64,000 nucleotides of DNA from Shewanella cutis (GTDB taxonomy: Bacteria; Pseudomonadota; Gammaproteobacteria; Enterobacterales; Shewanellaceae). Positions 45,475 through 54,765 of this stretch are shown here, one piece after another (position 1 is the first letter of the stretch; each line of letters begins with the position of its first letter). The notes beneath the pieces are model-generated. The model ran no database searches. It had not been told where the DNA came from and saw only the letters and a program-made list of their open reading frames with translations. The stretch covers positions 868,001 to 932,000 of the forward strand of contig NZ_JACSDI010000001.1 in the NCBI RefSeq assembly GCF_022410515.1, read 5' to 3'. The position numbers and the translations under genes were made by a program.

Positions 45475-46914
45475 ATGAGCACACACGAGCATCATTCCAT
45501 TACCATTTCGGACTACAATCCCAACGTCAGCTTTATCGACGATAAGGCGATTTGGCAAGCCATTGAAGACGCCAGCAATCCAAGTCGCGAGCAAATACAA
45601 GCCATTCTCGACAAGGCGCGCCAATGCGAAGGCTTAAGCATTCAAGAAACCGCCCTCCTGCTGCAAAACCAAGATAAAGCCTTGGATGAAGCACTCTTTA
45701 CCGTCGCCCGTGAGATTAAAAACACCATTTACGGCAATCGTATTGTGATGTTTGCACCGCTCTATGTCTCGAATCATTGCGCCAACAGTTGTAGCTACTG
45801 CGGCTTTAACGCCGATAACCATGAACTGAAACGTAAGACGTTAAAACAGGATGAGATCCGCCAAGAAGTCGCGATCCTCGAAGAAATGGGCCACAAGCGG
45901 ATCCTTGCGGTCTATGGCGAGCATCCACGCAACAATGTGCAAGCCATTGTTGAAAGTATTCAAACCATGTACAGCGTTAAGCAGGGCAAGGGCGGAGAAA
46001 TTCGTCGTATCAACGTCAACTGCGCGCCAATGAGTGTGAAAGACTTTAAGCAACTTAAAACTGCGGCGATAGGCACTTATCAATGCTTCCAAGAAACCTA
46101 TCATCAAGACACCTACAGCCAAGTCCATCTTAAAGGTAAAAAAACCGACTTTTTATACCGCCTCTACGCCATGCACAGGGCCATGGAAGCAGGAATTGAC
46201 GATGTCGGCATTGGCGCCCTCTTTGGCCTGTATGATCATAGATTTGAGCTGCTTGCCATGCTCACCCATGTTCAGCAACTCGAAAAAGACTGTGGCGTAG
46301 GCCCACATACCATCTCCTTCCCGCGGATTGAACCCGCCCATGGTTCGGCTATCAGTGAAAAGCCGCCCTATGAGGTCGATGATGACTGCTTTAAGCGCAT
46401 TGTTGCCATCACTCGCCTTGCCGTGCCTTATACCGGGCTGATTATGAGCACGAGGGAGAGCGCGGCATTGCGTAAAGAATTGTTAGAACTCGGGGTTTCA
46501 CAAATCAGCGCAGGCTCGCGTACTGCGCCCGGCGGATATCAAAACAGCAAACAAAATCAACATGATGCTGAGCAATTCAGCCTTGGTGACCACCGTGAAA
46601 TGGACGAAATCATCTATGAATTAGTCACCGACTCGGATGCCATCCCCTCCTTCTGCACGGGTTGCTATCGCAAAGGGCGAACTGGCGATCATTTTATGGG
46701 ATTGGCCAAACAGCAGTTTATTGGCAAATTTTGCCAGCCCAATGCATTGATCACATTTAAGGAATATTTGAACGACTACGCCAGCGATAAAACCCGCGAG
46801 GCAGGTAACGCCCTGATAGAGCGAGAGCTGGCTAAAATGAGCCCGTCACGGGCGCGCAATGTGCGCGGCTGTTTGCAAAAAACCGATGCGGGTGAACGGG
46901 ATATCTATCTGTAA
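45475..46914 (+). CDS. hydG: [FeFe] hydrogenase maturase HydG (radical SAM tyrosine lyase)
   Basis: Splits tyrosine to supply CO and CN ligands and an Fe synthon for the H-cluster. The 479-aa protein has the radical SAM Cys triad in SNHCANSCSYCGF near 100-112. The C-terminal extension carries the second cluster site CTGCYRKGRTGDHFMGLAK near 397. GVGPHTISFPRIEPAHGS is typical of the HydG/ThiH group. Its stop abuts the start of the next gene (TAAATG). Confidence 0.96.
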   Translation: MSTHEHHSITISDYNPNVSFIDDKAIWQAIEDASNPSREQIQAILDKARQCEGLSIQETALLLQNQDKALDEALFTVAREIKNTIYGNRIVMFAPLYVSNHCANSCSYCGFNADNHELKRKTLKQDEIRQEVAILEEMGHKRILAVYGEHPRNNVQAIVESIQTMYSVKQGKGGEIRRINVNCAPMSVKDFKQLKTAAIGTYQCFQETYHQDTYSQVHLKGKKTDFLYRLYAMHRAMEAGIDDVGIGALFGLYDHRFELLAMLTHVQQLEKDCGVGPHTISFPRIEPAHGSAISEKPPYEVDDDCFKRIVAITRLAVPYTGLIMSTRESAALRKELLELGVSQISAGSRTAPGGYQNSKQNQHDAEQFSLGDHREMDEIIYELVTDSDAIPSFCTGCYRKGRTGDHFMGLAKQQFIGKFCQPNALITFKEYLNDYASDKTREAGNALIERELAKMSPSRARNVRGCLQKTDAGERDIYL

Positions 46915-47556
46915 ATGACATCTTATCTATTCTCAGAGCCCGGCGTACAGTTGCATTTTGGCCTTAACACTAGCGCCTTACTGAATGCGATAGAACGCGC
47001 TGATGCAATCGTGCTGCACGCGGCGATTTACAGTAATTTTGCCGATAATGCCGTGGGGCAACTGTTATTACAGCGGCTACAAAACGCCAGCTTAAAGCAA
47101 CTCACCCTGATAAAACTTGAGCCCACTCGTCTATGGCGGGATGAGTTTGCCACCATCCTAAGGCCAGAGATGCCGCTGCAGGACGTAGAGCAGCTGTATG
47201 ATATTTCCCGCCACTGGTGCGCCGAGCTTAAAACGCAGTTTCCTGAAGCCATCAATTTAGTCTCAACCCAAGCGCTACCACTGCAACCTATATTGCTGAT
47301 TGGCGATAGACTCTTTGTCGGCCACTACGCCCACAGCAATTACACCTCGGCTCAAGGACTTTGGCTGGAGTTTGATATCCTTGCTTTAGGCCTTGCACCA
47401 AACAGCTTAATCGATTGGTTTGATACTGGCGTCCCCAGTGAGCAAAACTCAGCGGTGATAGTAGCACTTGGCCGTTATGTTGAGGAATGCCGCCGCGCAG
47501 TGGGCGATCTTTGGTATCAGAGCTTGATTGAGCTAGATAAAGGGCGTAACAGATGA
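46915..47556 (+). CDS. hydX: Unassigned protein of the hydrogenase maturation operon (HydX)
   Basis: A 213-aa soluble protein without signal peptide or metal-binding Cys motif. It begins at the ATG directly after the hydG stop and overlaps hydE by 4 nt (ATGA), so it is made in step with the maturases. Recognisable patches are AIVLHAAIYSNF near 23-34, LIKLEPTRLW near 67 and LLIGDRLFVGHYAHSNYTS near 123. The last of these resembles the degenerate second half of a phospholipase D-like fold, but no H-x-K motif is present. From memory, the S. oneidensis equivalent is called hydX; no function is established that I know of. Confidence 0.8.
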   Translation: MTSYLFSEPGVQLHFGLNTSALLNAIERADAIVLHAAIYSNFADNAVGQLLLQRLQNASLKQLTLIKLEPTRLWRDEFATILRPEMPLQDVEQLYDISRHWCAELKTQFPEAINLVSTQALPLQPILLIGDRLFVGHYAHSNYTSAQGLWLEFDILALGLAPNSLIDWFDTGVPSEQNSAVIVALGRYVEECRRAVGDLWYQSLIELDKGRNR

Positions 47557-48635
47557 ACACTCGCCCTAGCCCGCCAGTACCAGTCACTCAGCCAACATCC
47601 GTTAACCCGACGCTGCTTAAGCCCACAGCGTTTTCCTATGCCGAAATCCTTTCGCTACTTCAGGGACAAGACGATGAATGGTTGTTTAGTCGCGCCCAGC
47701 TCGCCACTGAATTGCAATTTAATCAACAGGTGTATTTACGCGGCATTGTCGAGTTTTCGAATCACTGTCGTAACCACTGCCATTACTGTGGTTTACGCAC
47801 CGAAAATCGGCTGGTAACACGCTATCGGCTCTCGAACGAAGAAATCCTTCACGCAGTCGATAGCATTGCCGAGCTGGGACTAGGTACTGTGGTGCTGCAA
47901 TCGGGGGATGACTTTAACTACAGCGGCAATCGTATCAGTGCCCTTATTACTGAAATTAAGCAGCGCCACAATCTAGCAATCACTCTGTCACTGGGTGATC
48001 GCAAACATCAAGAGCTGGAAAAATGGCGCGAAGCGGGCGCAGATCGCTATTTACTCAAAATGGAAACCTTCGACCGTGCCCTCTTTGCTCGGTGTCGCCC
48101 TAAAGCCAATTTTGACGAGCGCATTGCAAGGCTCAATTATCTTAAGTCACTGGGATATCAAACTGGCTCAGGAATTATTGTCGATTTACCGGGAATGACG
48201 GATGCAATCTTAGCCCGTGATATTCAGCTATTAACCGAACTACAGCTCGATATGCTGGCCTGCGGCCCCTTTATCGCCCATCACCAAACGCCGTTTGCGG
48301 CGTCACCCAATGGCATTGCACTTAAGAGTCACAGGGTGAGCGCTATTCTGCGATTGATGAATCCGGGGGCGAATATTCCCGCCACCAGTTCACTCGACGC
48401 CCTTGAAAAAGGCGCAAGGGAGCAGGCTCTCAAACGCGGATGTAATGTGCTTATGCCTTCCTTTACACCAACAAAGGTCAGAGGCGATTACAGCATCTAT
48501 CCGGGAAAAAACCAGCAACAACACCCAGCAGCAGAGCGACTTAGCCAAGTCTGCCAGCAAATTCAACGCCACGGGCTCCTGCCATCCTTTAGCCGTGGTG
48601 ATTCAAAAAGGAACCAATATGTGTCAAGGCATTAA
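47553..48635 (+). CDS. hydE: [FeFe] hydrogenase maturase HydE (radical SAM)
   Basis: A radical SAM enzyme needed to build the dithiolate bridge of the H-cluster. The 360-aa protein has its Cys triad in SNHCRNHCHYCGL near 70-82. LGLGTVVLQSGDDF and YLLKMETFDRALFARC fit the HydE branch of the BioB/HydE family, and SLDALEKGAREQALKRG is a conserved late segment. It overlaps the preceding gene by 4 nt and the following hydF by 17 nt. Confidence 0.95.
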   Translation: MNTRPSPPVPVTQPTSVNPTLLKPTAFSYAEILSLLQGQDDEWLFSRAQLATELQFNQQVYLRGIVEFSNHCRNHCHYCGLRTENRLVTRYRLSNEEILHAVDSIAELGLGTVVLQSGDDFNYSGNRISALITEIKQRHNLAITLSLGDRKHQELEKWREAGADRYLLKMETFDRALFARCRPKANFDERIARLNYLKSLGYQTGSGIIVDLPGMTDAILARDIQLLTELQLDMLACGPFIAHHQTPFAASPNGIALKSHRVSAILRLMNPGANIPATSSLDALEKGAREQALKRGCNVLMPSFTPTKVRGDYSIYPGKNQQQHPAAERLSQVCQQIQRHGLLPSFSRGDSKRNQYVSRH

Positions 48636-49854
48636 TCCACAAGAACATTCCCACTCCCAATCGGCACCAAGAGGGATGCGTTACCATATCGCCTTAGTAG
48701 GTCGGCGTAATTCGGGGAAATCCTCTTTACTCAATATGCTTGCAGGGCAGCAAATCTCAATCGTATCCGATATTAAAGGCACGACAACAGATGCCGTAGC
48801 CAAGGCCTATGAGTTACAGCCCCTGGGGCCTGTGACCTTTTACGACACCGCGGGCATAGACGATGAAGGAACATTAGGAATGATGCGAGTGAGCGCCACT
48901 CGTAGGGTGTTGTTTCGCTCTGATATGGCACTCTTAGTCGTTGATGAGCAGGGACTGTGTCCCTCAGACATGACATTAATTGACGAAATACGCCAATTGC
49001 AGATGCCAATACTTGTGGTATTCAATAAGGCCGATATCTGCACACCCAAAGCTGAGGATATTGCCTTTTGCCAGACTCAATCCTTACCCTTTATTGTCGT
49101 TTCTGCCGCCACAGGTCTCGCGGGTAAACAGCTTAAGCAGTTGATGGTCGAATTAGCACCCGCGGAGTATAAGCAGGAGCCGCTCCTAGCGGGCGATCTT
49201 TATCAAGCGGGGGACGTTATCCTCTGCGTCGTCCCTATCGATATGGCCGCACCTAAAGGGCGTTTGATCTTGCCACAGGTGCAGATACTGCGTGAGGCGC
49301 TTGATCGCAGCGCGATCGCTATGGTCGTTAAAGAAACTGAACTCGCGCAGGCATTATCTGTCGTTACGCCTAAACTGGTGATTTCTGACGCTCAAGCGAT
49401 TAAACAAGTCGCCGCCATCGTGCCAGACGCCATCCCTCTCACGACCTTCTCAACTTTATTTGCCCGATTTAAAGGCGATTTAGCTGCACTCGCCACTGGA
49501 GCCGATGCCTTAGATACCCTGCAAGATGGCGACAAAGTGCTAATCAGTGAAGCCTGCAGCCACAATGTGCAGGAGGACGATATTGGCCGAGTTAAACTCC
49601 CCCGCTGGATCAACAGTTACACAGGCAAACAACTCGAGTTTGCAGTCACATCTGGGCACGACTTTCCCGATGATTTAGAGCAATATGCCCTAGTCATCCA
49701 CTGCGGCGCTTGTATGTTTAACCGCAATGAAATGCTCCGCCGCATCCGCGAGTGCCAACGCCGACAAGTGCCCATCACTAACTATGGTGTAGCAATTTCT
49801 AAATTGCAGAGCGTGCTACCGCGAGTGCTCGCGCCCTTAACACATCTGCTCTAA
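48619..49854 (+). CDS. hydF: [FeFe] hydrogenase maturation GTPase HydF
   Basis: The scaffold that assembles the 2Fe subcluster and transfers it to HydA. The 411-aa protein from the ATG at 48619 has AAGGAA upstream; the frame extends to 48403 inside hydE, without family match. The GTPase motifs are GRRNSGKSS at 28-36, DTAGIDDEG near 81 and NKAD near 136. The C-terminal cluster-binding motif C-x-H ... HC-x-x-C is present as EACSHN and VIHCGACMF. It is the last gene of the operon, followed by a terminator. Confidence 0.96.
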   Translation: MCQGINPQEHSHSQSAPRGMRYHIALVGRRNSGKSSLLNMLAGQQISIVSDIKGTTTDAVAKAYELQPLGPVTFYDTAGIDDEGTLGMMRVSATRRVLFRSDMALLVVDEQGLCPSDMTLIDEIRQLQMPILVVFNKADICTPKAEDIAFCQTQSLPFIVVSAATGLAGKQLKQLMVELAPAEYKQEPLLAGDLYQAGDVILCVVPIDMAAPKGRLILPQVQILREALDRSAIAMVVKETELAQALSVVTPKLVISDAQAIKQVAAIVPDAIPLTTFSTLFARFKGDLAALATGADALDTLQDGDKVLISEACSHNVQEDDIGRVKLPRWINSYTGKQLEFAVTSGHDFPDDLEQYALVIHCGACMFNRNEMLRRIRECQRRQVPITNYGVAISKLQSVLPRVLAPLTHLL

Positions 49855-49873
49855 ATGAAACCAAATAGCGCCC

Positions 49874-49908
49874 ATAAAAAAACACCGCCGAAGCGGTGTT
49901 TTTTTAGT
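49874..49908. terminator. Bidirectional terminator between hydF and rplI
   Basis: AAACACCGC pairs with GCGGTGTTT around 49880-49901 (core ACACCGC at 49882-49888, GCGGTGT at 49893-49899). A and T runs on both sides make it usable for both convergent operons. Confidence 0.9.
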
Positions 49909-49924
49909 TTAAAGCAGTGTGTAA

Positions 49925-50377
49925 TTAAGCTTCTGCAACGATAGAAACTTTAACAACAGCTTTAACTTCAGTGTGTAACTGAACTTCAACTTCGAAGTCG
50001 CCAGTAGTACGCAGAGCGCCTAATGGTAAACGAACTTCTGATTTAGCCAGTTCAACGCCAGCAGCAGTTACTGCATCAGCGATGTCACGGTTGCCAACTG
50101 AACCAAACAGTTTGCCTTCATCACCCGCTTTAGAAGCGATAACAACAGCTTCCAGAGCAGCGATTTTCTCAGCACGTTGGTTAGCAGCAGCCAGATCAGC
50201 AGCAATTTTTGCTTCTAATTCAGCGCGACGAGCTTCAAATACTTTAACGTTGCTTTCGTTAGCAACAACAGCTTTACCTTGTGGCAGCAGGTAGTTACGA
50301 GCGTAACCAGCTTTAACTGCAACTTGGTCACCCAGGTTACCCAGGTTAGCGATTTTATCAAGCAGAATAACGTTCAT
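49925..50377 (-). CDS. rplI: 50S ribosomal protein L9
   Basis: 150 aa from the ATG at 50377 with GAGGAT upstream; a TTG two codons earlier extends the frame. [19 protein letters not shown] and [16 protein letters not shown] are the L9 N-terminal domain signature, followed by the long connecting helix and the C-terminal domain ([14 protein letters not shown]). It is last in rpsF-priB-rpsR-rplI. Confidence 0.98.
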   Translation of the reverse strand: MNVILLDKIANLGNLGDQVAVKAGYARNYLLPQGKAVVANESNVKVFEARRAELEAKIAADLAAANQRAEKIAALEAVVIASKAGDEGKLFGSVGNRDIADAVTAAGVELAKSEVRLPLGALRTTGDFEVEVQLHTEVKAVVKVSIVAEA

Positions 50378-50413
50378 TATCAAATCCTCTATATTCGATT
50401 AGGAATACTGCAA

Positions 50414-50958
<545 letters not shown>

Positions 50959-50966
50959 AGATAAAC

Positions 50967-51362
50967 TTACTCAGCGATTTCTTCAGCGTTAGCTTCATCA
51001 TATGAGCGGTCGCCAGCTGGGCCACGACGTGAATCGCGCTCATCTTTAGCTTTCGCCATTGGAGATGCTTCGGTGATGGCACCTTTAGTACGCATTACCA
51101 TGTTACGCAGAACTGCGTCGTTGAAACGGAAAGCAGTTTCTAGCTCTTCAATCGTCTCTGCTGGTGCTTCAACGTTCATCAGAACGTAGTGAGCTTTGTG
51201 CAGGTCTTGGATTGGGTAAGCCAGTTGACGACGGCCCCAATCTTCTAAACGGTGGATTTTGCCGTTAGCTTCGGTGATTGCACCGGTGTAACGCTCAATC
51301 ATACCTGGTACTTGTTCACTTTGATCTGGGTGAACCATAAATACGATTTCGTAATGACGCAT
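50967..51362 (-). CDS. rpsF: 30S ribosomal protein S6
   Basis: 131 aa, starting [18 protein letters not shown] as in the family, with [16 protein letters not shown] and HYVLMNVEA. The C-terminal tail is acidic and ends [10 protein letters not shown]. coli S6 carries glutamate residues added at the equivalent end, which may apply here but is not shown by the sequence. AAGGAG precedes the ATG. Confidence 0.98.
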   Translation of the reverse strand: MRHYEIVFMVHPDQSEQVPGMIERYTGAITEANGKIHRLEDWGRRQLAYPIQDLHKAHYVLMNVEAPAETIEELETAFRFNDAVLRNMVMRTKGAITEASPMAKAKDERDSRRGPAGDRSYDEANAEEIAE

Positions 51363-51385
51363 TTATTGCTCCTTACGGTTATGTA

Positions 51386-51420
51386 GCCTCGTTATTGGCT
51401 CAGTCAGACCAAATGGAGGC
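51386..51420 (-). promoter_or_regulatory. Hairpin in the rpsF leader, candidate S6:S18 autoregulatory site
   Basis: On the minus strand, GCCTC and GAGGC (51416-51420 and 51386-51390 in window coordinates) enclose a nested TTGG/CCAA stem (51409-51412 with 51395-51398), just upstream of an ACCGTAAGGAG segment that includes the ribosome site. S6:S18 leaders in other bacteria contain a hairpin with a CCG element near this position; identity is inferred. Confidence 0.45.
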
Positions 51421-51454
51421 AAGGAACGAAAATAGTGACTGATTTGAGCGCGAG

Positions 51455-51483
51455 ATAGTACAGAAAGCAAACGTGAAACTCAA
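51455..51483 (-). promoter_or_regulatory. Promoter of rpsF-priB-rpsR-rplI
   Basis: On the minus strand, TTGAGT (51478-51483) and TACTAT (51455-51460) are separated by 17 nt and followed by a GC-rich stretch, CTCGCGC, as expected of stringently controlled ribosomal promoters. The predicted start of transcription is near 51448. Confidence 0.6.
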
Positions 51484-51574
51484 GCAATAACTTTGCCTCC
51501 ACCTTCAATACGGGTAAGATGACGACTCGCACCTTTTCGGATACCAGACACCAGCCAAGCAAGAATACCAGACA

Positions 51575-52318
51575 ATGCTAAAATTTATCGCACCAAGCAG
51601 CCTTTTTCTTATTTCATTTCAATCTGTTGCTCTTGTCCCTCCTGATTATCAGGAACCTGCGAATGATTTTACAGCTGAAGTAGAAGCGGGGTTACAGTTG
51701 AATAAAGGGAATACCGAATCCAGCAGTTTTAATGGTCGAACCCAACTGATTTTTGATACCAAGCAAACAAAGCAGGAAGCTGTACTAAAGGCTTATTTTG
51801 CATCCGAAAAAAATCAAACCACTTCAGAAAAATATGAATTGCAGTTACAAAGTAACTATAAACTCGATCGAGGTTATATTTTTGCTCGGGGAGATTTTAC
51901 GTGGGATCAGTTCGGTAGCTACACGAAAATATCAACATTTTCTATTGGTTATGGTTTTAATGCCATCAATAGTTACCGAACGAAACTGAGCCTCGAAGTC
52001 GGTCCTGGTTATCGTTATAACCTACCATCTGAATCACCAATACAATCTGATCCTGAGGCTGAAAAAGACGTCATTTTACGTACTGCGGCGAAGGTATCCC
52101 AAAAACTTCAGGAATACACCAGTATCAATGCCGATTTGACTGCCGAAGTGGGCGATAAGAACAATACCTTAACCTTAGACATGAACTATAAAAATCTTGT
52201 CTTTCAAGACTGGGCTTTCAAAATCGGCGTTAACATTAAATATACAGAAGAAGTACCTGAGGACAGCAAGCATACCGACACAATCACGACCTTTAATTTA
52301 CTCTATACCTTTAGATAA
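51575..52318 (+). CDS. DUF481 family outer membrane protein
   Basis: A 247-aa protein with a signal peptide (residues 1-20) and a mature beta-barrel of the DUF481/YdiY type: FTAEVEAGLQLNKGNTESSSF near 30-50 is the usual repeat-like first strands, and the chain ends TFNLLYTFR. A salt-induced outer membrane role is assigned to some members. The ribosome site is weak. It is a single-gene unit divergent from rpsF. Confidence 0.85.
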   Translation: MLKFIAPSSLFLISFQSVALVPPDYQEPANDFTAEVEAGLQLNKGNTESSSFNGRTQLIFDTKQTKQEAVLKAYFASEKNQTTSEKYELQLQSNYKLDRGYIFARGDFTWDQFGSYTKISTFSIGYGFNAINSYRTKLSLEVGPGYRYNLPSESPIQSDPEAEKDVILRTAAKVSQKLQEYTSINADLTAEVGDKNNTLTLDMNYKNLVFQDWAFKIGVNIKYTEEVPEDSKHTDTITTFNLLYTFR

Positions 52319-52528
52319 CCCACAACGTCACCAAAACTGCGTTAGCAAACGATAAGGGTGACATAGAGCCATGATGTTGCACTGAGGTTTTTGATTAAGT
52401 GACTCAGACACAAAAATGAAAAATTAATCTACCTTTACCAACAATTTGCAACACAGTTTAGACATCAACTGCTGATATAATATGAACATTTTTATGTACG
52501 TGGATGTGTTTGTATTCTGGAGTTGTAG

Positions 52529-53953
52529 ATGGCTAATCAGCTGCGCACTTTTGCCTCTTTATATAGTACGACCCTTTTGACTGTGCTCGCGGGTGGCTTA
52601 CTGACCACCTACTTAGGTCTGCGTCTCTCTGTGATACATGTTCCACAGCTATGGATTGGCGGCATGATGTCAGCGTACTATGTCGGCCTTGTTGCAGGTT
52701 CTAAGATAGGCCATCGACTAATAGCACAAGTGGGCCATATCCGCGCCTTTGTCGCCAGTGCAGGGATTGTCGCCGCCTGCGCGCTTGGCCACGCACTCGT
52801 GGATCAATTAGCGGTTTGGCTCCTATTAAGACTGATTGTCGGCATGGGCATGATGTGCCAATACATGGTGCTCGAAAGTTGGCTCAATGAGCAGGCAGAA
52901 AGTAGCCAACGCGGTACAGTGTTTGCCAGCTACATGATCGTCTCGTACTTCGGCTTGATATTAGGCCAAGGTGCCATCAGCCTGTATCCCGAATTAGGTC
53001 TAGAGCCGCTATTACTGATAGCCATTTGCTTCGCCCTATGCATAGTCCCGATTTCTTTAACGCGGCGAATTCACCCCGCGCCACTGGTGCCAGCGCCCTT
53101 AAAAATCGCTCACTATTGGCAAAAAGCTCCACAAGCACTGACCACTATCGCCATCGGCAGCATGATTGTCGGATCTTTTTACGGTCTCGCACCCGCCTAT
53201 GCGAGCAATCTCGGTCTGCCCCCAGAAAAAGTCGCTACCTACATGACCGCAACGATTTTAGCCGGTCTACTTGCCCAATGGCCGATGGGAAAATTATCCG
53301 ACATTATGTCCCGCAGTCGGCTTATCCGTATTAACTGCGTGCTGCTTGGGATCTTAGCCTTAGGCATCGCCCTCACTCCATATCATCCAACAGTCTCACT
53401 GGTGATGACGTTTCTATTCGGTATCCTAGGCTTTACCTTTTACCCCTTAGCAACCGCACTGGCAAACTCCCGTGTCGAGCAAAGTGAAAGGGTTGGACTG
53501 TCGGCAACCATTTTGCTCACTTTTGGCATGGGCGCCAGTATCGGCCCGCTTATCGCCTCGACCCTGATGCAATGGTTTGGTAACAGTATGCTCTACGGTT
53601 TTATGTCAGCCTGTACTGTAATCCTGTTTTTACGACTACGTTATGTTCACTCGCAGCAAAAGGCCGAAACGAATGTCACCCAAGATTATATGATGGCAAC
53701 CGGTGACTTAGTCTCATCACCACTGGCCGCAGCGCTCGATCCGAGGGTAGATGTAGAATCGGTTCAGGAACACATGACACCGACACCGCAGGAATATCAA
53801 GAAGACTTAGGCACCGAAACCAATGAAGATGCTGAAAATGACAACGAGCACCAACTCACATTCGAGTTTCAATTTGACCCCGAGCCAGCTTTCATCCCTG
53901 AGGTTGAAAACCAAATCACAGCGCACAATCTTGATACAGTGAAAACCAGCTAA
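52529..53953 (+). CDS. MFS transporter of the YcaD type with an acidic C-terminal tail
   Basis: A 474-aa inner membrane transporter with twelve predicted spans over about residues 1-375. The N-terminal half resembles the YcaD subgroup (TYLGLRLSVIHVPQLWIG, MVLESWLNEQAESSQRGTV). Substrate unknown. The last 100 residues are soluble and strongly acidic (TPQEYQEDLGTETNEDAEN region), longer than usual for the family. GGAG lies upstream of the ATG and a terminator follows. Confidence 0.85.
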   Translation: MANQLRTFASLYSTTLLTVLAGGLLTTYLGLRLSVIHVPQLWIGGMMSAYYVGLVAGSKIGHRLIAQVGHIRAFVASAGIVAACALGHALVDQLAVWLLLRLIVGMGMMCQYMVLESWLNEQAESSQRGTVFASYMIVSYFGLILGQGAISLYPELGLEPLLLIAICFALCIVPISLTRRIHPAPLVPAPLKIAHYWQKAPQALTTIAIGSMIVGSFYGLAPAYASNLGLPPEKVATYMTATILAGLLAQWPMGKLSDIMSRSRLIRINCVLLGILALGIALTPYHPTVSLVMTFLFGILGFTFYPLATALANSRVEQSERVGLSATILLTFGMGASIGPLIASTLMQWFGNSMLYGFMSACTVILFLRLRYVHSQQKAETNVTQDYMMATGDLVSSPLAAALDPRVDVESVQEHMTPTPQEYQEDLGTETNEDAENDNEHQLTFEFQFDPEPAFIPEVENQITAHNLDTVKTS

Positions 53954-53980
53954 CAAATTGAGTGGACAGATTTTTACGCA

Positions 53981-54012
53981 ATAAAAAAGACGGGCGAGCC
54001 CGTCTTTTTTGC
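53981..54012. terminator. Bidirectional terminator between the MFS gene and rlmB
   Basis: GACGGGC (53989-53995) pairs with GCCCGTC (53998-54004), flanked by A and T runs on the two sides. Confidence 0.9.
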
Positions 54013-54024
54013 ACATGTTCTTGT

Positions 54025-54765
54025 TTAACTACGGCGCTGACGCATGGCCTCAAACAAACAAATCCCCGTCGCCACCGACACGTTTAAGCTAGAGACGCTC
54101 CCCGCCATTGGAATAGAGACTAAAGTATCGCAACATTCACGACTTAAGCGGCGTAAACCTTTGCCTTCAGCGCCCATCGCAATGGCTAACGGCCCTTTAA
54201 GATCGGCTTGATACAATTCACAATCCGCCTCACCTGCCGTGCCGACAATCCACACGCCCTTTTCCTGCAGATGGCGCATAGTACGCGCAAGGTTAGTCAC
54301 TTGGAATAACGGCACGGTTTCAGCGGCGCCACAAGCCACCTTACTGACCACAGCTGTTAAGCCAACGGAGTTATCCTTTGGCACAATAATGCCCTGCACG
54401 CCCACCGCATCGGCGTTACGTAAGCAAGCACCTAGATTGTGCGGATCAGTCACACCATCTAAAATCAATAAAAACGGTAAGTCAGTTTTAGCTAACAGCT
54501 CATCTAAGTCATGCTCAGCCAAGATTTTAGCCGCTTTCACACGGGCAACAATGCCTTGGTGCTGAGTACTTTCGGCTTTCTCGTCCAACACTTTGCGTGA
54601 AGTCACTTGAATGCTCGTGCCAAAGGCTTTCGCTTGGCGGATCAGCGGGGTTAAACGCTCATCCTCACGGCCCTGCAACAGCCAAAGTTCAATAATGCGC
54701 TCAGGGCTATGCTTTAATAGGGCTTCAACTGCGTGGATCCCAAAAATAATATCTTGTTTTTTCAT
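54025..54765 (-). CDS. rlmB: 23S rRNA (guanosine(2251)-2-prime-O)-methyltransferase RlmB
   Basis: A SpoU/TrmH-family (SPOUT) methyltransferase of 246 aa. An N-terminal substrate-binding domain ([17 protein letters not shown]) is followed by the knotted domain with [19 protein letters not shown] near 107, [12 protein letters not shown] near 194 and [17 protein letters not shown] near 222, the three SpoU motifs. Its ATG directly follows the rnr stop (TAAATG), so the two genes are coupled, as in E. coli. Confidence 0.96.
   Translation of the reverse strand: MKKQDIIFGIHAVEALLKHSPERIIELWLLQGREDERLTPLIRQAKAFGTSIQVTSRKVLDEKAESTQHQGIVARVKAAKILAEHDLDELLAKTDLPFLLILDGVTDPHNLGACLRNADAVGVQGIIVPKDNSVGLTAVVSKVACGAAETVPLFQVTNLARTMRHLQEKGVWIVGTAGEADCELYQADLKGPLAIAMGAEGKGLRRLSRECCDTLVSIPMAGSVSSLNVSVATGICLFEAMRQRRS

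Noticed and set aside
48403..48618. A 72-codon in-frame extension of hydF into hydE
   Set aside because: It lies wholly in the hydE reading region and shows no GTPase-family match. The ATG at 48619 has a good ribosome site and fits HydF length.
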